From the NCBI GenBank assembly GCA_030435675.1, contig CM059625.1, positions 8,184,001 through 8,248,000 of the forward strand: a stretch of 64,000 nt of DNA, given 5' to 3'. This document shows positions 13,041-25,281 of this stretch, piece after piece; within the stretch, counting starts at the first letter, position 1; the number at the start of each line of letters is the position of its first letter. The position numbers were made by a program, and so were the translations under genes. Source of the stretch: Steinernema hermaphroditum. Lineage: Eukaryota; Nematoda; Chromadorea; Rhabditida; Steinernematidae. The notes beneath the pieces are model-generated. The model was not told where the DNA came from. It saw only the letters and a program-made list of their open reading frames with translations, and did no database searches.

Positions 13041-13049
13041 TATAAAAGG
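13041..13049 (+). promoter_or_regulatory. TATA-box-like sequence
   Basis: TATAAAAGG is a strong match to the metazoan TATA consensus, but no gene begins just downstream on the + strand in my reading. It may drive an unseen non-coding transcript or a distal 5' exon, or be chance. Confidence 0.2.
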
Positions 13050-16000
13050 CTACAAGTTGTGGAAAGCGACGGCAAGTGACAGACACGTGGGTGCCTGATG
13101 GTGTATGCACGGTGGTCGCATAGAACGACTGACAAGGCGGCGACAAATATCTCAGAGCGCAAAAAAAATCGCGACCACACGCAGGAAGAAGATGCAGTGC
13201 GGTATATATTCGATCCTTAGGCTGAGAGAAAACGAGCTGTTCGCTCGACTAGAATGAGTAGATGAACCTTCGGCGCGACGGCAAGGTGGAGGACTATCAC
13301 GTACATGAAATTCCATAGGAACAGAGGTCAAAAATAGAACCAAGCTATTCAAATAATCAGCTATTGAACATAGAAGTGATGTGTTACATCCACTCAACGA
13401 GCAATGTGTGTGGCGAATTAGATGACTGGAATAATGTTAGAGAAATTGCACCGTTAAAGGCAATGACACTCCAATTAGTTACAGAATGCTAACCCGTTGA
13501 TGCGGCTGTCGATGGTAACTCTGCGCTCGTCATCATCATATACTACCCGATTAGTCGCTCAGTTTTAGCGCCCAGAATTCACCTATACCTTGGGCCAAGC
13601 TATAGGTGAGTTTAGGGAAACGAAGCAAACGGAACACCTGTTGCAGCAAGCGAGTAGGTGACAACGTAAAGTTCCGGTGGCGAATGTATTGCCTTCACTC
13701 CCTAAGCCAAACGAAGGATGAGTTGATTACTCATTGTTTTTGTTTTCACGGAACCATAAGTGATCACTGATGACCAATCACATCCTTAATTTTCAGTAGG
13801 AAATGAAAGGGATTCTTGAGGTCCTTTCTATTCCTGTCGATCCCAAATTATGAAGTTATGGTAAGAAGATGATTTGTGTTGTGTGAGTACTGTTATGTCA
13901 GGCAATTAGTTCCATTTAAATTGGAGTTCCTTTTTGGAGTGCCGTAAGAGACATTTGCATCGAATAAGAAGTTTAGGAACGAGAGTCGAGGACGGCAGCG
14001 ACGAAGAAGTAGAAGTAACGATGAGTGGAGCGGCTCGGGATGAATAATCGCCGCCGCGTCGTCATCAATATTGGCTGCGGGAGAAAAAAGACACAGAAGC
14101 CAGGCTGACTCAGCGCGCCAGTCGGGGTACACTCACCGCACACGCACACACAGATCCACAACACACGAAATTCGCTCGTCTCGTCTCTCTTGTTCGCCTT
14201 CACTCTCGCCCGCTCTCTTTCTTGCCGAACGAGATTCTAGTCGTCTGCTCCTCCCTCTGACGACGCCGAAGGTGGGGTGTATTTAAGCGGGGAGAAAAGT
14301 CGCCGCAAGCGATGACAAGAGAGTAGGCGTACGTGGTGAGCAGCTGAGCGACGCGGCAACATACAGGCGCGCAGTGATCACCGATTGATAACGACGGTGA
14401 TGATAAAGGGCGCGTCGCACCGCAGCTGAGCACAAAATATGCGAGAAGAGAAGGCGAAGAGAAACCGCCACCGATTCGACCTGTTCATAATCGGCCTCGG
14501 GAGCTACTCACACCTATCAACTAATCACCAAAAGCGTCCGACTCGAGCGCGTTGGATGACGCACCGCAAGGTGTTCTGTCATCTTCAGAAAGGTCAGCGG
14601 AGTGCGTTCTTGGGACAGTTAGCGAATAAATGGCGAATATGTATCTGCCTGATTCTAAATTGATTATTATCCTAATTTCCTGGAGATTTATCGCTTGCAC
14701 AATCTATATTTTGCAAAATATAAGAATCACGCAAGCAGACGTTCTGATTGAAAGGTTTGACGGCGTCGTCGTCGCCGTGCCTGTGTGTGCATTCACGGCC
14801 TGCTCCGTCATCCTCCCCTCCAGGACACTCGGCTGGTTGGTTCATGGAAGCGATCAAAACAGACAAACAATCGCGCAGGGGAATGAGTCATTCACTCTGC
14901 GACCACAACCACCAATTGCCATGCGCTCACCCGTCGAGCGCCATCAGTGGCTGGCGACAAGTAACTTAGGGCGACACGTTCGAAATTATATTGGCGTAAC
15001 GATTCGATTTTTACGGGGAACCTTCGCAAAATAGCCTCTGTTGTCAAATGTCACTAGATGCCCCTGAACAACTAACCTGGGAGCTATCGTGCTCCATCAG
15101 TCATCGCCACACTTGTGTCGTCCAAAAACGGACTGTTTTTGAAGATCACACCTTAGTAAAAATATTCCTAGGGGTTCTAAATTAATTGTTCACACAGCTT
15201 AATTATTGTTGTAGTAAAGTTCTTTCACCCAGAAATCTCTATGAATAAGCGCTGTTTCCAATTCACAACGCTGTAAGTGTTTGAATCTGTCGGCAGCACT
15301 GTCTCCTTTCTGTCACCCTTCAGCACACTGCTGTTAATGCCATTTCAGGAGCGTTGTGTACCAGTAACAAATAAAAAAATAACGAATTATGAGCACAAAA
15401 ATTTTTACTGTTTCAATGTATGGAAGTCATGAATGCTCTGTACGTTGTACCCTGAAAAGATCTGCTACAAATGCGGAGAAATGACGATATGCCGATGTCC
15501 AGGAGATTTTTCACCCTGCCTTGCATTCGATAGTATAGAAGAAACCTTTCGCATACGTCTATCTCTCTTTTCATAACCTTCTTCAAAGGATGCCGGTATT
15601 GACACTACCTGTTTTTGTACGAAAAAAACTATATGTTTGTTTTTGATCAGCAGAGTTAACGCTAAACCACTCCTTTTCAGTTTGCTGATTAGGAAAACTG
15701 GACAAATTCCGAAGGCTGTGCAACATAATGGTCCCGTAAATACATGTGTGCACGTGAAATAGTTTTTGCAAGTTAGTCGTCGCAAGACCACAGGCAGTAA
15801 TGTAGCGACTTCTTGTATTTCATGACGAATGACAAATTAACGATTGACATGTCGAATTCTAAACAATTTAGTGTTTTTTATGTTTTAATTTCAGTATTTC
15901 GAAGAGATCGATGCTATCCACTGCAATAAGCAGTTCGAATTCGATTGGTCCGCGTAAGAGCGCGATTACGTGTCGTTCATTTCCCATGTCTCCACCGCTA

Positions 16001-16276
16001 TTGTTATGCGGTTCCGTTCCTTCTGATTTCGAATATAAATACATGCTGACGTTATTTGTTTATGCCATGGCCGTATCCCTGGGCAGGTCCTACCGCGACT
16101 AACCTTGTTGTCTTCTTTGTCCAAGTGTCCACTTCTTCTCGATCGCAGTTCTGTGTGCCGCTTTTTTTATTTTCGTGTACGATTGGCCTGCATTCGTTTT
16201 TGATATTGCTATCAGCATTGTTTTTGCACTTACTAGTAGAGCATTTCATTTCAGTATCGCTGTGTTAACCGTCCTG

Positions 16277-19200
16277 ATGAATAACTTCAGTCTGGAGTTC
16301 TTCGATGGACTTTTGAAATGGGTAATCATTTTACTCACAAGGAATGTATCCCGCGAGTTTTTCGCATTTTAGATGAAAACTTTGGGTACCGATGGGACTG
16401 TGGAATCAGTGTCCTCTGGAAGTGGCGTTGCGCTGTGTCTGCATCGAATGTAAGACGTTGACTTGATTCTGCCCATAAACTGCAAGCCTTATTGCAGCGA
16501 TTCCGTTTTCTTCTCTAGTGAATGGCTGCAAGAGACGCAGCGAGTGGATCAAGATGCTAACTTTCGCGTCAAAGCGAGTAATGTTCGCAAAGTGATCCGT
16601 AGATTGGGAGACTATTACTACGAAGTACTGAAAAGGAATCTAAGAGACTCCGACAAATGGTTCGTAGATGCTGCAAGAATCGGTAACAAAAATTATGCTA
16701 CTTGGTGCAAATTGATTTAGGCGAGTTCCAGGATCGCACTCATATTGAAAAATTACTCGTTCTTACATTTTCTGCCGCCACCCTAGGCCCTCGTTCACAA
16801 GGTATTTCTTTTCCGAATGCAGTTTTGGACTTTGCTTGTGTTTCCTTAGAATTCGTTGGGCAACTTAACGCTCTGCAACTGAAGTCCTCCGTTCAGAAGG
16901 AACTGATAGCCGTGATAAGTGAGATAAATCGCGATATGCCACAATATGGCCAACCAAGCGTAGATCTGAATCGCAGCAATAGCGTTGGTGACGGAAACGT
17001 AGATGGAAGCCTTTATTCTCCACTTCAGACAGAAGTGCGCCACCAACGCTCATTAAGTGATTTGGAAAACGATAATACACGGCTGAACACAATAATTGAT
17101 TCTTGCAAGGCTACGGTGAGACTAATCGAATGTAGATGTGGGAGGGCATAAACATCGCACATTTCAGATCCAATTATTGACAAATGAGAAGGAGGATTTG
17201 TTGAGTCATTTGAATGAATCGAATGCGAAATTGGTGGACCTTGAAGTTGCACAGCAAGAGGCCCTTAATTACAAAAACAGCGTTTCTCAATTGAAGGACC
17301 ATGTTCGCCGGCTGGATGATATTTGTTACCAAAAAGAAGTTGAACAACAAAAGTCATTAAATGAAATCACTCGTTGCCACGAAATCATCAAACAGTTTGA
17401 GAACAGCAAAACTGTATGGCTTTCACATTGCACTGCTATATCCTGTGAGATATCATGTTTTAGGACGAACTAATTAGTCATCTCAAAGATGAGAATTTAA
17501 ACTTGTCTACTCAAGTACAAATCCTAAATGAACGTTTGGACGCTGCTGAACACAGCATGTCTGAAAATGATGGTTTACGATTACGGCTAAAAGAAGTCAA
17601 TACGCTACGGGTATGCACTGCACGTATCTGCAACTCCATTATAATCCTTCTCGTTCAGTCTGAAAACAAAGTCTTAAGAGAAAAGTTGGAAACGTACATA
17701 ACGACGGCCGTTGCGTTAGAAGACGAGAAACGCATTAATGAAGCTTTAAAAGTTCAGATTGAGCAGTTGAAATTGAACATGAGTGATGTTGAAGTGCGAC
17801 TTACAGCGGAAACTGTAAAAGCAGAACAGGTATAGAGCAGAAGCGACCTGATGTGTTACAATGCAGTCGCTACAGGCTGTGTACGACCTCGCGAAGGCGA
17901 GAACGAAACTCGAGAGCATGGAAATCGAAAAAAATGAACTGATTGTGGAACAAGTTCGATTGAAAGATGAAATCAGACGCCGAGGTAAGTCGTATTTTTA
18001 TCTTGCGAATCGATTCTTGCGGTGTCATGTCAATGAAGAAAGTTTGTTGACGTAGTACTGCAGAACAGGTTTATGTTAATCAATGGAAGTCATGTGTTTT
18101 CATGGCACCCGTTGCGAAGTTCGGTGGCAGACATAGACTTAAAACCGTTTTCAGGCTCACCCACCCTCGAGTTGGATTTAGAGATGAGTGGTCATAGTCC
18201 ATCTACGCTGTGAGTTCCCTATTCAGTGGTTAAACATCTCCGAAGATTTTAGTAAACCGCTGAATGCTGATGAGCGCAGCGAGTTAGAAATGGAAAGTGA
18301 GCGCTTGCGTTCCGCAATGGAGCAATTACAAAAGGAGCACTGTGAAGAGAAGGAAAAATTGGAGCGACAAATCCTTGAGCTGAACACTGAACTCCGCATT
18401 TCCAAGGAGAAGATTGCGCAACTTGAGAACGAGTAGTTTTATGTTAACATTTCTTTTCTTAAAGTATTTGCAGGGCAAGCAATGCTCGAATGCTGTATGA
18501 ATCCTCGAAAGCTTCTGTTGAAGACCGTATCCACTCAGAGCAAATGTCCGTTACGGTAGTTCGCTTGGAACGAGAGTTAAGGGACGCCTCAAAATCGATT
18601 GAAGAGTTTCAGAAAACGGTGGCAGATTTAAACAGTAAGATAAAAAGTCTTATTACCTTTTATACATGCACCCTTCAGACGAATTGGCTTCTAAAGCAGA
18701 AGAATTGCACTCATCTAAACGTACTTACATGGAATATCTCGAAAAGGCTCGCATCGCTATAATCGACATGGAAGCGTCATACAGCTCAAGTCCATATTCG
18801 ACCGGTGATTGCGCAAGGTTGGAACGTGAGATCAAGGCAAAGGATAGGAAAATAGCGCAGTTGATCGAACAGCTAGACACTTCTCGTGTATTGAATGAGC
18901 AAGAGCAACGTCTACTCACTACATCATGTTACAAGATGGTACGGATATATCTTTCCAGTATGGATATTCAACGTTATTTTCAGTTCTCAGAACGGAGTTG
19001 CGCCTTTTCAACTGCTGACTCACCTTGCTCAACTGGTGTCAATGCTCATGGCCCCGTGAGCTCATCACATAAGTGGTCATCCGCCTTTACCTCCACAAGG
19101 TGATGTGTTGTAAATGCATGTAGAAGAACTTCGTTTTCGAGCGGGTATTCGTGCTCCCCGTGCGGAGCCGAAATTAAGTGTTTTACTTTGTCTACTTATC

Positions 19201-19766
19201 TTTCTTATGTGATGTACATTCTACGGGTTCCCTTCGGCGTGACCCTCGCTCTATTTTCTCTTTTGGTGCATGCGCAAAGCTGGGCGACTTATGCTTGTTT
19301 GATTCATTAAGTTTAATGTGTCATGGTGCCATCATATTTGCTAACTGGGGGATTGTCCACACTCAGACATCGATGTGCATTGTCTACATTCAATGATCTA
19401 CATTTGGAGTGTCACAATCTAACCAATACTGGCCTCGTCCTTTGTATGGTAGTCTGGAATATAAGCGCCATAGCCGTCCGCATACAAGTGCTTCGTTGGT
19501 GTGAATCTTCTTATCATGTGTGAAAAGTATAAATCTTTGAAATGCAGTACAATTCGTTTCCCATAGCTTCCGGGTGCTTCTGTTTCTTTCCTTCTCTTTT
19601 CGATCCTTCTTCTACTCGATTCTGCATAATAGCTTTTCTAATTTATTATGTTTTCAGCATGTGGATATTGATTGCCCTTGTATCCGCTTTGATTTCGGCA
19701 GTGTTGTATCTAATGTTTAACCAGCAGAAGCCTAGTACATGGAAGCGCGGGTTTGTACCGACATGA
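16277..19766 (+). CDS. zyg-12: ZYG-12-type HOOK protein with coiled coil and C-terminal KASH-like membrane anchor
   Basis: Fifteen exons join in phase to about 735 residues: 16277-16321, 16373-16449, 16498-16682, 16721-16801, 16850-17115, 17168-17413, 17464-17610, 17659-17829, 17876-17984, 18155-18209, 18253-18432, 18474-18634, 18679-18938, 18984-19099 and 19658-19766. The first 130 residues match the HOOK domain: LEFFDGLLKW, then SGSGVALCLHRIDSVFF, then NVRKVIRRLGDYYYEVL. Residues of about 180-640 are heptad-rich coiled coil. The last exon encodes a single hydrophobic helix beginning MWILIALVSALISAVLYLMF and a 15-residue polar tail ending VPT. HOOK proteins bind dynein. In C. elegans ZYG-12 combines HOOK, coiled coil and KASH to tether centrosomes and dynein to the nuclear envelope through SUN proteins. 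The last intron (19100-19657, 558 bp) is much longer than the rest, so this join is the least certain. Without it the protein would end near 19059 or 19103 as a soluble Hook. Confidence 0.85.
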
Positions 19767-20231
19767 AGCCTTAAGATAATGTCGGATACTCTCATGTTTT
19801 AATACGTGGTATGATACATTTATTATTCCGCTATCGGCATTGTTGAAACTATCTTAAGCTATACTAATGTTCATCATTGTCGCACGTTATGTTACAATTT
19901 CGCCTTTCATCTAGTTTAATCGCTATTGTTATAAGGCGTGAATACATAACTATTTACAAAGCTCGTGGATTGCTGGTGGTGGCGCAAGAGGACTGATTGA
20001 GGCACGAGTGGTATGCAGTGTGTGTGGTCTTCAGACGCAGTTCGGTTTCTAAATACGACGCTTTTCTTGCACATAATGTTGCATCAATGCAACCACGTTT
20101 ACCATTTGTCTGAAAAATATTGATGATATCTACATTATGCTTACGCTACCTTTTCCTATTTGCATTATATGGCTCATGGTTCTCATTACAGGTAGTAATT
20201 CTTGCACGGCCGATTCGGAAGTCTTTCAATA

Positions 20232-21267
20232 ATGGCTGATGCCCACAGTGAACGATTAGCTGTTAACGGCGACAATTCACTCGCAAGCGACGATGGCTCT
20301 AACGAGACGATAAAGATAAAGCCACATGAAAATCTGTCAGCTCCAGTTGTTGTACTTTTCGGATGGGCCGGATGTCAAGATCGCTACCTAGCCAAATACT
20401 CTCAGATCTATGAAAATCAGTATGATTCATTCACACATGTACACGACTCTTACTATATCTTTATAGATACACTGTCGTTCGGTTTACGGCTCCTATGAGC
20501 AGAGTTCGATCGTTTGCATCTTACAGAACCATAGCATTGGAAATTTACGAAAAAGTGCTCGATCAGTGTAACGGGTCAGTACAAATCGTCTTTCATTTAT
20601 TCAGCATGAATGGATGCGCTTTATTCACGGCACTCTGGGATCTCTTGGACACCGTTCCAAATGGAGCAGATATTAAAGCACGAACTCGTGGCATTACATT
20701 CGACAGGTACTGAAGCTATGTGACTGGAACGGTCTTTGTTTACAAATTGCTTCTTATCTTAGCAGTCCAGCAAATGTGTCGCCTTGGCAAGGAGCCAACG
20801 CCGTTTCGGTAGCTACTTTACCTTCTTCTACCTTTGGACCTATTGTACGACAAAGTTATCGTGTTTTGCTTGCTACGGCCTTCTCTTTGCACCGCTTCAC
20901 GATATGGCTGCGGTCGCAATGGGAACCGAATGTTTATGAACACAACTTTGCTTTCTTTCGTCTGCGTTCGATTCCTGACCTTCCACATAGAATGCTTTTT
21001 CTTTATTCGATGAATGACGAGGTACACAGTACTGACACGGATTTACAATCGATTTGGTTTTAGATTTGCACCCCAAAAAGCATAGAAGAATTCATCACAC
21101 ACAGCAAGGAAACTCGTCCATCAACTCGAATCGAATCTAAGTGCTGGAGTAATTCGCTACATTGCCAACACTTGCGCTCTCATAGCGATGAGTATACCCA
21201 GTTGTGTCGACGCTTTTCGAACGACTGCTTCCGAGAGAACACGCTTGCAAACTCTACCGAATCGTAA
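20232..21267 (+). CDS. TMEM53: TMEM53 / DUF829 family protein
   Basis: Four exons (20232-20419, 20467-20706, 20763-21021, 21064-21267) encode 296 residues. The family signature is clear: APVVVLFGWAGCQDRYLAKYS near residue 40, a YTVVRFTAP strand after the first intron, FHLFSMNG at the position of the family's nucleophile-elbow-like motif, and FDSSPAN after the second intron. These line up with human TMEM53 (LLGWGGCTDKNLAKYS, FHVFSNGG, FDSAPGD). The fold is alpha/beta-hydrolase-like. The vertebrate protein sits in the outer nuclear membrane and endoplasmic reticulum and affects BMP-SMAD signalling; no enzymatic reaction is established. The elbow here reads S-M-N-G, as in other members with a changed spacing, so catalysis is doubtful. 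The start is the first ATG in frame. The gene lies 465 bp downstream of zyg-12 in the same orientation. Confidence 0.9.
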
Positions 21268-22517
21268 ATCGCCTGGAGCATAATCAGACGTCTTCGATCT
21301 CACTGAATGGGCTTTGTATTCACAGTTAAAGGTCTCGTAACTACTTAACACCAAGAATTTCTTGCACACTACGACTTCTTCGTCTGACTTGCTGGAGAGG
21401 CGAATTTCTGGAATGAAGGCAATAATTTCGCGTTTTTTCTGTGTTTTTGTAGATGAGGTATTAATCGCTGAGCGGCGCTGAATCCTTGACCACAGTAGTT
21501 GCAGTGAAAATGTATTCGTTTGCGCAGTTTACAAAATGGCCTTCCGCATTGAACTTCAGCTCGCTGTTTGAGACTAGGCAGCTAAAAAGGCTAGACAGCT
21601 GTTGAAGGCTGAGCTAATTTGCTTAAATACTCACCGTAACCGCGGTCTCGTTGAGTGGTCGAATAAGGCAACAATGTTCGTCACTTTTCTCAATCCTTAT
21701 AACAGCCTAAATTGAAGGCAGATCGAAAAAGTCTACACATAACAACAAATGGTGATCACCTTATGACATCGATTGCAGTGCAGGTGACTACGGGCATTGC
21801 TGTATTCGCAGCCTAGAAGACACGGGACTGTTCTCGGGAAAAACGCAAAGTCGGGAGATTCGGCTTGCTTTGTGTGCGCATTGACGAAATGAACATCCAT
21901 TTCTACCTTGCTTGACGTGTTGAAATCACATCTGAATTGCTCAATTTACATATTTTGTCTAGTATTATTGGAGCGAACTCTTTGGAAGCACAATGAAAGT
22001 GAGCGACGTTTTGAAAATTGCAGTTCTTCTGGTGGCATATAGGACGTGACTTATCTATGGGGTTCTAGAACTGTGATGTTGAGCCATAAATAATAAAATT
22101 GGGATGCAAACCTCCATCCTTAAGTCGGAGTTACTCGAAGTGGCTGTCGCCCGCTCCGGCAACTTCTTCGACCATAACCGGCGACAGATTTCGTCAACAG
22201 ACGACATCGCTCACTACCTGTTGTTCACAAAGTGACAGGAAAAGTGAATAAATTCAAAGGCGATAATGGATTCATACGCATCCGCTGTCAGCAAAGCGGT
22301 CGGCGGTGGCCCGTTGCCAAGACATCGGCCCTCCAAATTTGGTTGTTTAGGGCAACGTTTTCCATCGACAAGTGCCAAACAATGGCACCACTCGATCGAA
22401 CGTCGACAGGGTTACCTGGACCAGCGAGTCTACTTCACCCGACGTCATAATAGAAATTTACTCACAGCCTGTATAACAATGACACATAAAGGAATTTTGT
22501 ATCAAATGTTCAAGCAG
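21268..22517. other. Mostly unassigned stretch downstream of TMEM53
   Basis: The only suggestive frame is a 43-codon ORF at 22104-22235 (+), starting MQTSILKSELLEVA, with amino-acid composition like a real exon but no visible partner exons. Overlapping frames at 22232-22450 also look open but are mutually contradictory. I see no RNA gene or repeat. Confidence 0.3.
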
Positions 22518-22784
22518 TCAGTAAAAAACGTTAGAAAAGGAGTTCAATGTATTAGATCTAGACACATGTATTAACATCAGATTTGTCGGGTTTGCGTTTT
22601 CGGGTTGGCTTTCGTGTATCCGAACTTTCTGGTACCCGGACAACTGTGATTGACATTTAATGTAGCTAGGTCCGGTTTTAAAATTGATGTAACAAGCTGC
22701 TGGGTTCAATGTTCTCTTGACGTCCTCATCTGTCGGAGTCATGCCTCTTTCTTCGAACTCCTCTCGAGCTGCAACCTTTTGCAA
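22518..22784 (-). CDS. Candidate exon of an unrecognised gene
   Basis: A minus-strand open frame reads REEFEERGMTPTDEDVKRTL then NPAACYINFKTGPSYIKC, a hydrophilic, protein-like composition with a plausible acceptor (GTTGCAG) just before the REEFEER segment. It stops with TGA at 22518. No upstream exon with an ATG could be joined, and the neighbouring multi-exon gene on the same strand already has a stop at 23175. It could be a 3' exon of a separate small gene or a remnant. Confidence 0.35.
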   Translation of the reverse strand: MQKVAAREEFEERGMTPTDEDVKRTLNPAACYINFKTGPSYIKCQSQLSGYQKVRIHESQPENANPTNLMLIHVSRSNTLNSFSNVFY

Positions 22785-23174
22785 CTCGTTGTTAAAGGAG
22801 CGCAGTCATGGCGAAAAAAATGTTTTTAAAAAATTGTAAAAACCTGAAACTCAGTGGTTTCCGAGAAATTCAGCTTAGAACGCTGACATTTCTTCACTTT
22901 CGTTTATTTTTAACTGCATAGAAAGCAAGGAAACTACGGTCGTGCTTCTTCACGCTCGTCATGTCGCGACCGGTGTATTGCCGACTTCATTTCACCACTT
23001 AGTGAAGTTGAGATATTTGTTGCGAAAACTACTGCAAACGCTTAGAAGTTATTTCCAATGTTAAGAAAGTGTAACAAGTAATGTTGTTCCATTGAGATGA
23101 TTGTTTTGCTAGAAAAGATACACACTTATTTGTGCTTTACTACCTTTACATGTTATACATCTCTGATCAAGGGA

Positions 23175-24941
23175 TTATATGGTCTGCTTAAACTCCCAGT
23201 GATTATTTCTGGCCCTATATACGGTCGCGGATACGTCAGCGGTGTTGAACGAGTGAACTGCAATGACATCGCAGGTTCCGCCGTGGTTTGTCGATCTGAA
23301 AAGATGACGTTCTTTGATCAGCGCACAGTTAACTCACCGAGGTTCGTAAATCTGTTTTGCAGGGAGCCCTGTGCTTTTTTGCTTTCGTATTGGAACTTCT
23401 CCTGTATGGTAGCGGCGATTGGCAGCGTGTCTGCTGCGTTTTGAACGACCACCCGGTTTGCTCAAACATGCGCGATATGTAAACCTCAATATTCTGTCGC
23501 TACCTGGATATTCTTTGTAGCCCGCTGTAATGGGACCGGCATTCGCAGGGAAACCCCGGAAGCGCCCATCGCGGTCAATTCGGAAACGCTCCTCGAGGAT
23601 TTGCTTTTTGTTAGCAGGACTGATATTCGTTTCTAATGATTGTGGTGATATTATATCTCGAGGTATTTGAGCTGAAATACTCAAAAACGGTCACTACATC
23701 CGCCAATTATGTGTTTAATCTTTTTGTCTCTTTGTTTCATTTCTATTCGCTTTCCACATCGCCTGAATATGCGAGTCATTCACATAGGGCATTTTTTTGA
23801 ATGCACGTTTAATACTACGCATCACTACTTACTTTGAACCGGCGAATGGCTTTGCGGCACAATCGGTTGAAAAGGGATGATGTAAGTGGTTTTTGGATTC
23901 CTCTTTTGGCCCAAATCGAACCTCGAAACTTCGCCTCCAAACTCGAAGTCGCGTGGGACAAAAACGTTAACTTTTGAAAAACCATCGTTCTGTGACGTGT
24001 CCAAAAGGTCGTCGTCATTTTGTTCACCGAATCTGCATTTAAGATTGAAGAAGACAGATGTCAATATCTTTCATCTCTTACGGGTTGTCCACAAATTGTG
24101 GACTATTAGCATAAGGTATAGTGTGGCCATTAGCGGGATCTGATGTGTGGCTTGGGAAAAGCTTATATTCTGGAATTCTGCGATCGTTGAATTGTCGATG
24201 TAGGATTTCCATGTAATTCAAGGTCGAAAGATCCTTTCGTTCAGGCGCCCTTTTAATAGAATGAATGGAGCTTGCGTAGGTTCCTATCAAAGTATTATAA
24301 ATCTTTGATAATAACCAAACGTGCCGTTAATCATTAGCCATAGCTTGTTCAAAAGGTCGTGTTGGCTTTGATTCGAGTGGGTTATAACGTTCAGTTGCTG
24401 CTGCGCTTTTTGATTTGCACTAAGTGATGCGTCACCTTCAATGTCTACGATCTCTTGCCCGATCTACATATATATCATAAAATTCATTCAACGATGACCG
24501 TACCTCGCGATAGCTACCTGGTAGCGTTTGGATTACTTCCGTCAATAGGGACACTCTTTTGGTATGTTTAGCTTCCTCAAATTCTGAAAACTGTAGAGGA
24601 ATTCCTTAGTGTTCTATACTGATAGTGCAAACAGCGACATACTTCCTTCAAGATAATGGATACGTCCTTCGAATCGACATCTTCGTCCGCTAGTGCTGTG
24701 GACAAGGCTAGCAACTTGTCGAGAAATGACCTTTCTCTAAAGAGAATTGACACTTTATCTCTTCATTTATAAATGTTACTTCGACTCAAGCACTTCAAAA
24801 ATTGATCGTCTTTTCTGTTCATCAGTAAAGGCACTCACAAGCTGAAAGTTCCCACTTGTATTGATCTAAAATCTCTCATTGCAGTTCTCTGATTTGAAGA
24901 AACACGAAGAAACCAACCTGCTCCATACATGAAGATTTCAT
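23175..24941 (-). CDS. Unrecognised multi-exon protein gene
   Basis: About nine exons can be chained on the minus strand from an ATG at 24941 to TAA at 23175, giving roughly 430 residues. The N-terminal 130 residues are helical and acidic (FTDEQKRRSIFEVLESKE..., then LLTEVIQTLPGSYREIG) and faintly recall nematode DUF148/SXP-RAL-2-like helical domains. I regard that as a guess. The middle is polar and Pro-rich (IPEYKLFPSHTSDP, NVFVPRDFEFGGEV). The C-terminal third has dibasic stretches (RSKRSRH, NRRYH) and ends near a Cys-containing segment (NHGGTCDVIAVHSF). One join, near 24318-24287, would need an intron of only about 32 bp and is the weak point. There is no clear signal peptide at this ATG, so a further 5' exon is possible. 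Confidence 0.55.
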
Positions 24942-25281
24942 CAATCTATTGAATATCAGAAGAAACAGGACATTAAACCGCAGTAAATACATTTATAATA
25001 TTGGCGGCGTCTACTAGACAACACTCAATATAGACTCTGGACGTGACCGCGTAGATACAACCTCGCCGCTGAAGTAATCTGTTGTTAGCCCAATTGTTGA
25101 CCGGTTGTTGACCGTTTGTTCGCGGTAAAACGATCGTTCGGTGCTTTACTACATGTTTACCTTTTGCTTCCGTTACTTGTGGAGAACAAACTGCATATGG
25201 GTTTATGAATTACGTGTATAGTAAAGTTGTTCTTAGTGAAATACTTTTATCCTTTATGTACAAATAATTCTTTCTCTCCTT

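Larger units (their letters stand above)
9665..16276. other. Long gene-poor region between jun and zyg-12 (divergent)
   Basis: No reading frame here has the exon and splice structure seen in the real genes. The region separates two divergently transcribed genes and should hold both promoters and 5' UTR exons. Notable sequences are a CRE palindrome at 10850-10857, AP-1 sites at 10948-10954 and 14106-14112, a TATA-like TATAAAAGG at 13041-13049, and a TATTTAAG at 14280-14287 followed by a GC-rich block. Without transcript data I cannot say which belong to jun. Confidence 0.45.

Noticed and set aside
13041..13049. TATA box as evidence of a nearby gene
   Set aside because: No coding exon or structured RNA follows; kept only as a weak regulatory feature.
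22232..22300. Cold-shock-domain-like start TGKVNKFKGDNGFIR on the + strand
   Set aside because: Only a few residues resemble the domain; the rest does not, and there is no exon context.
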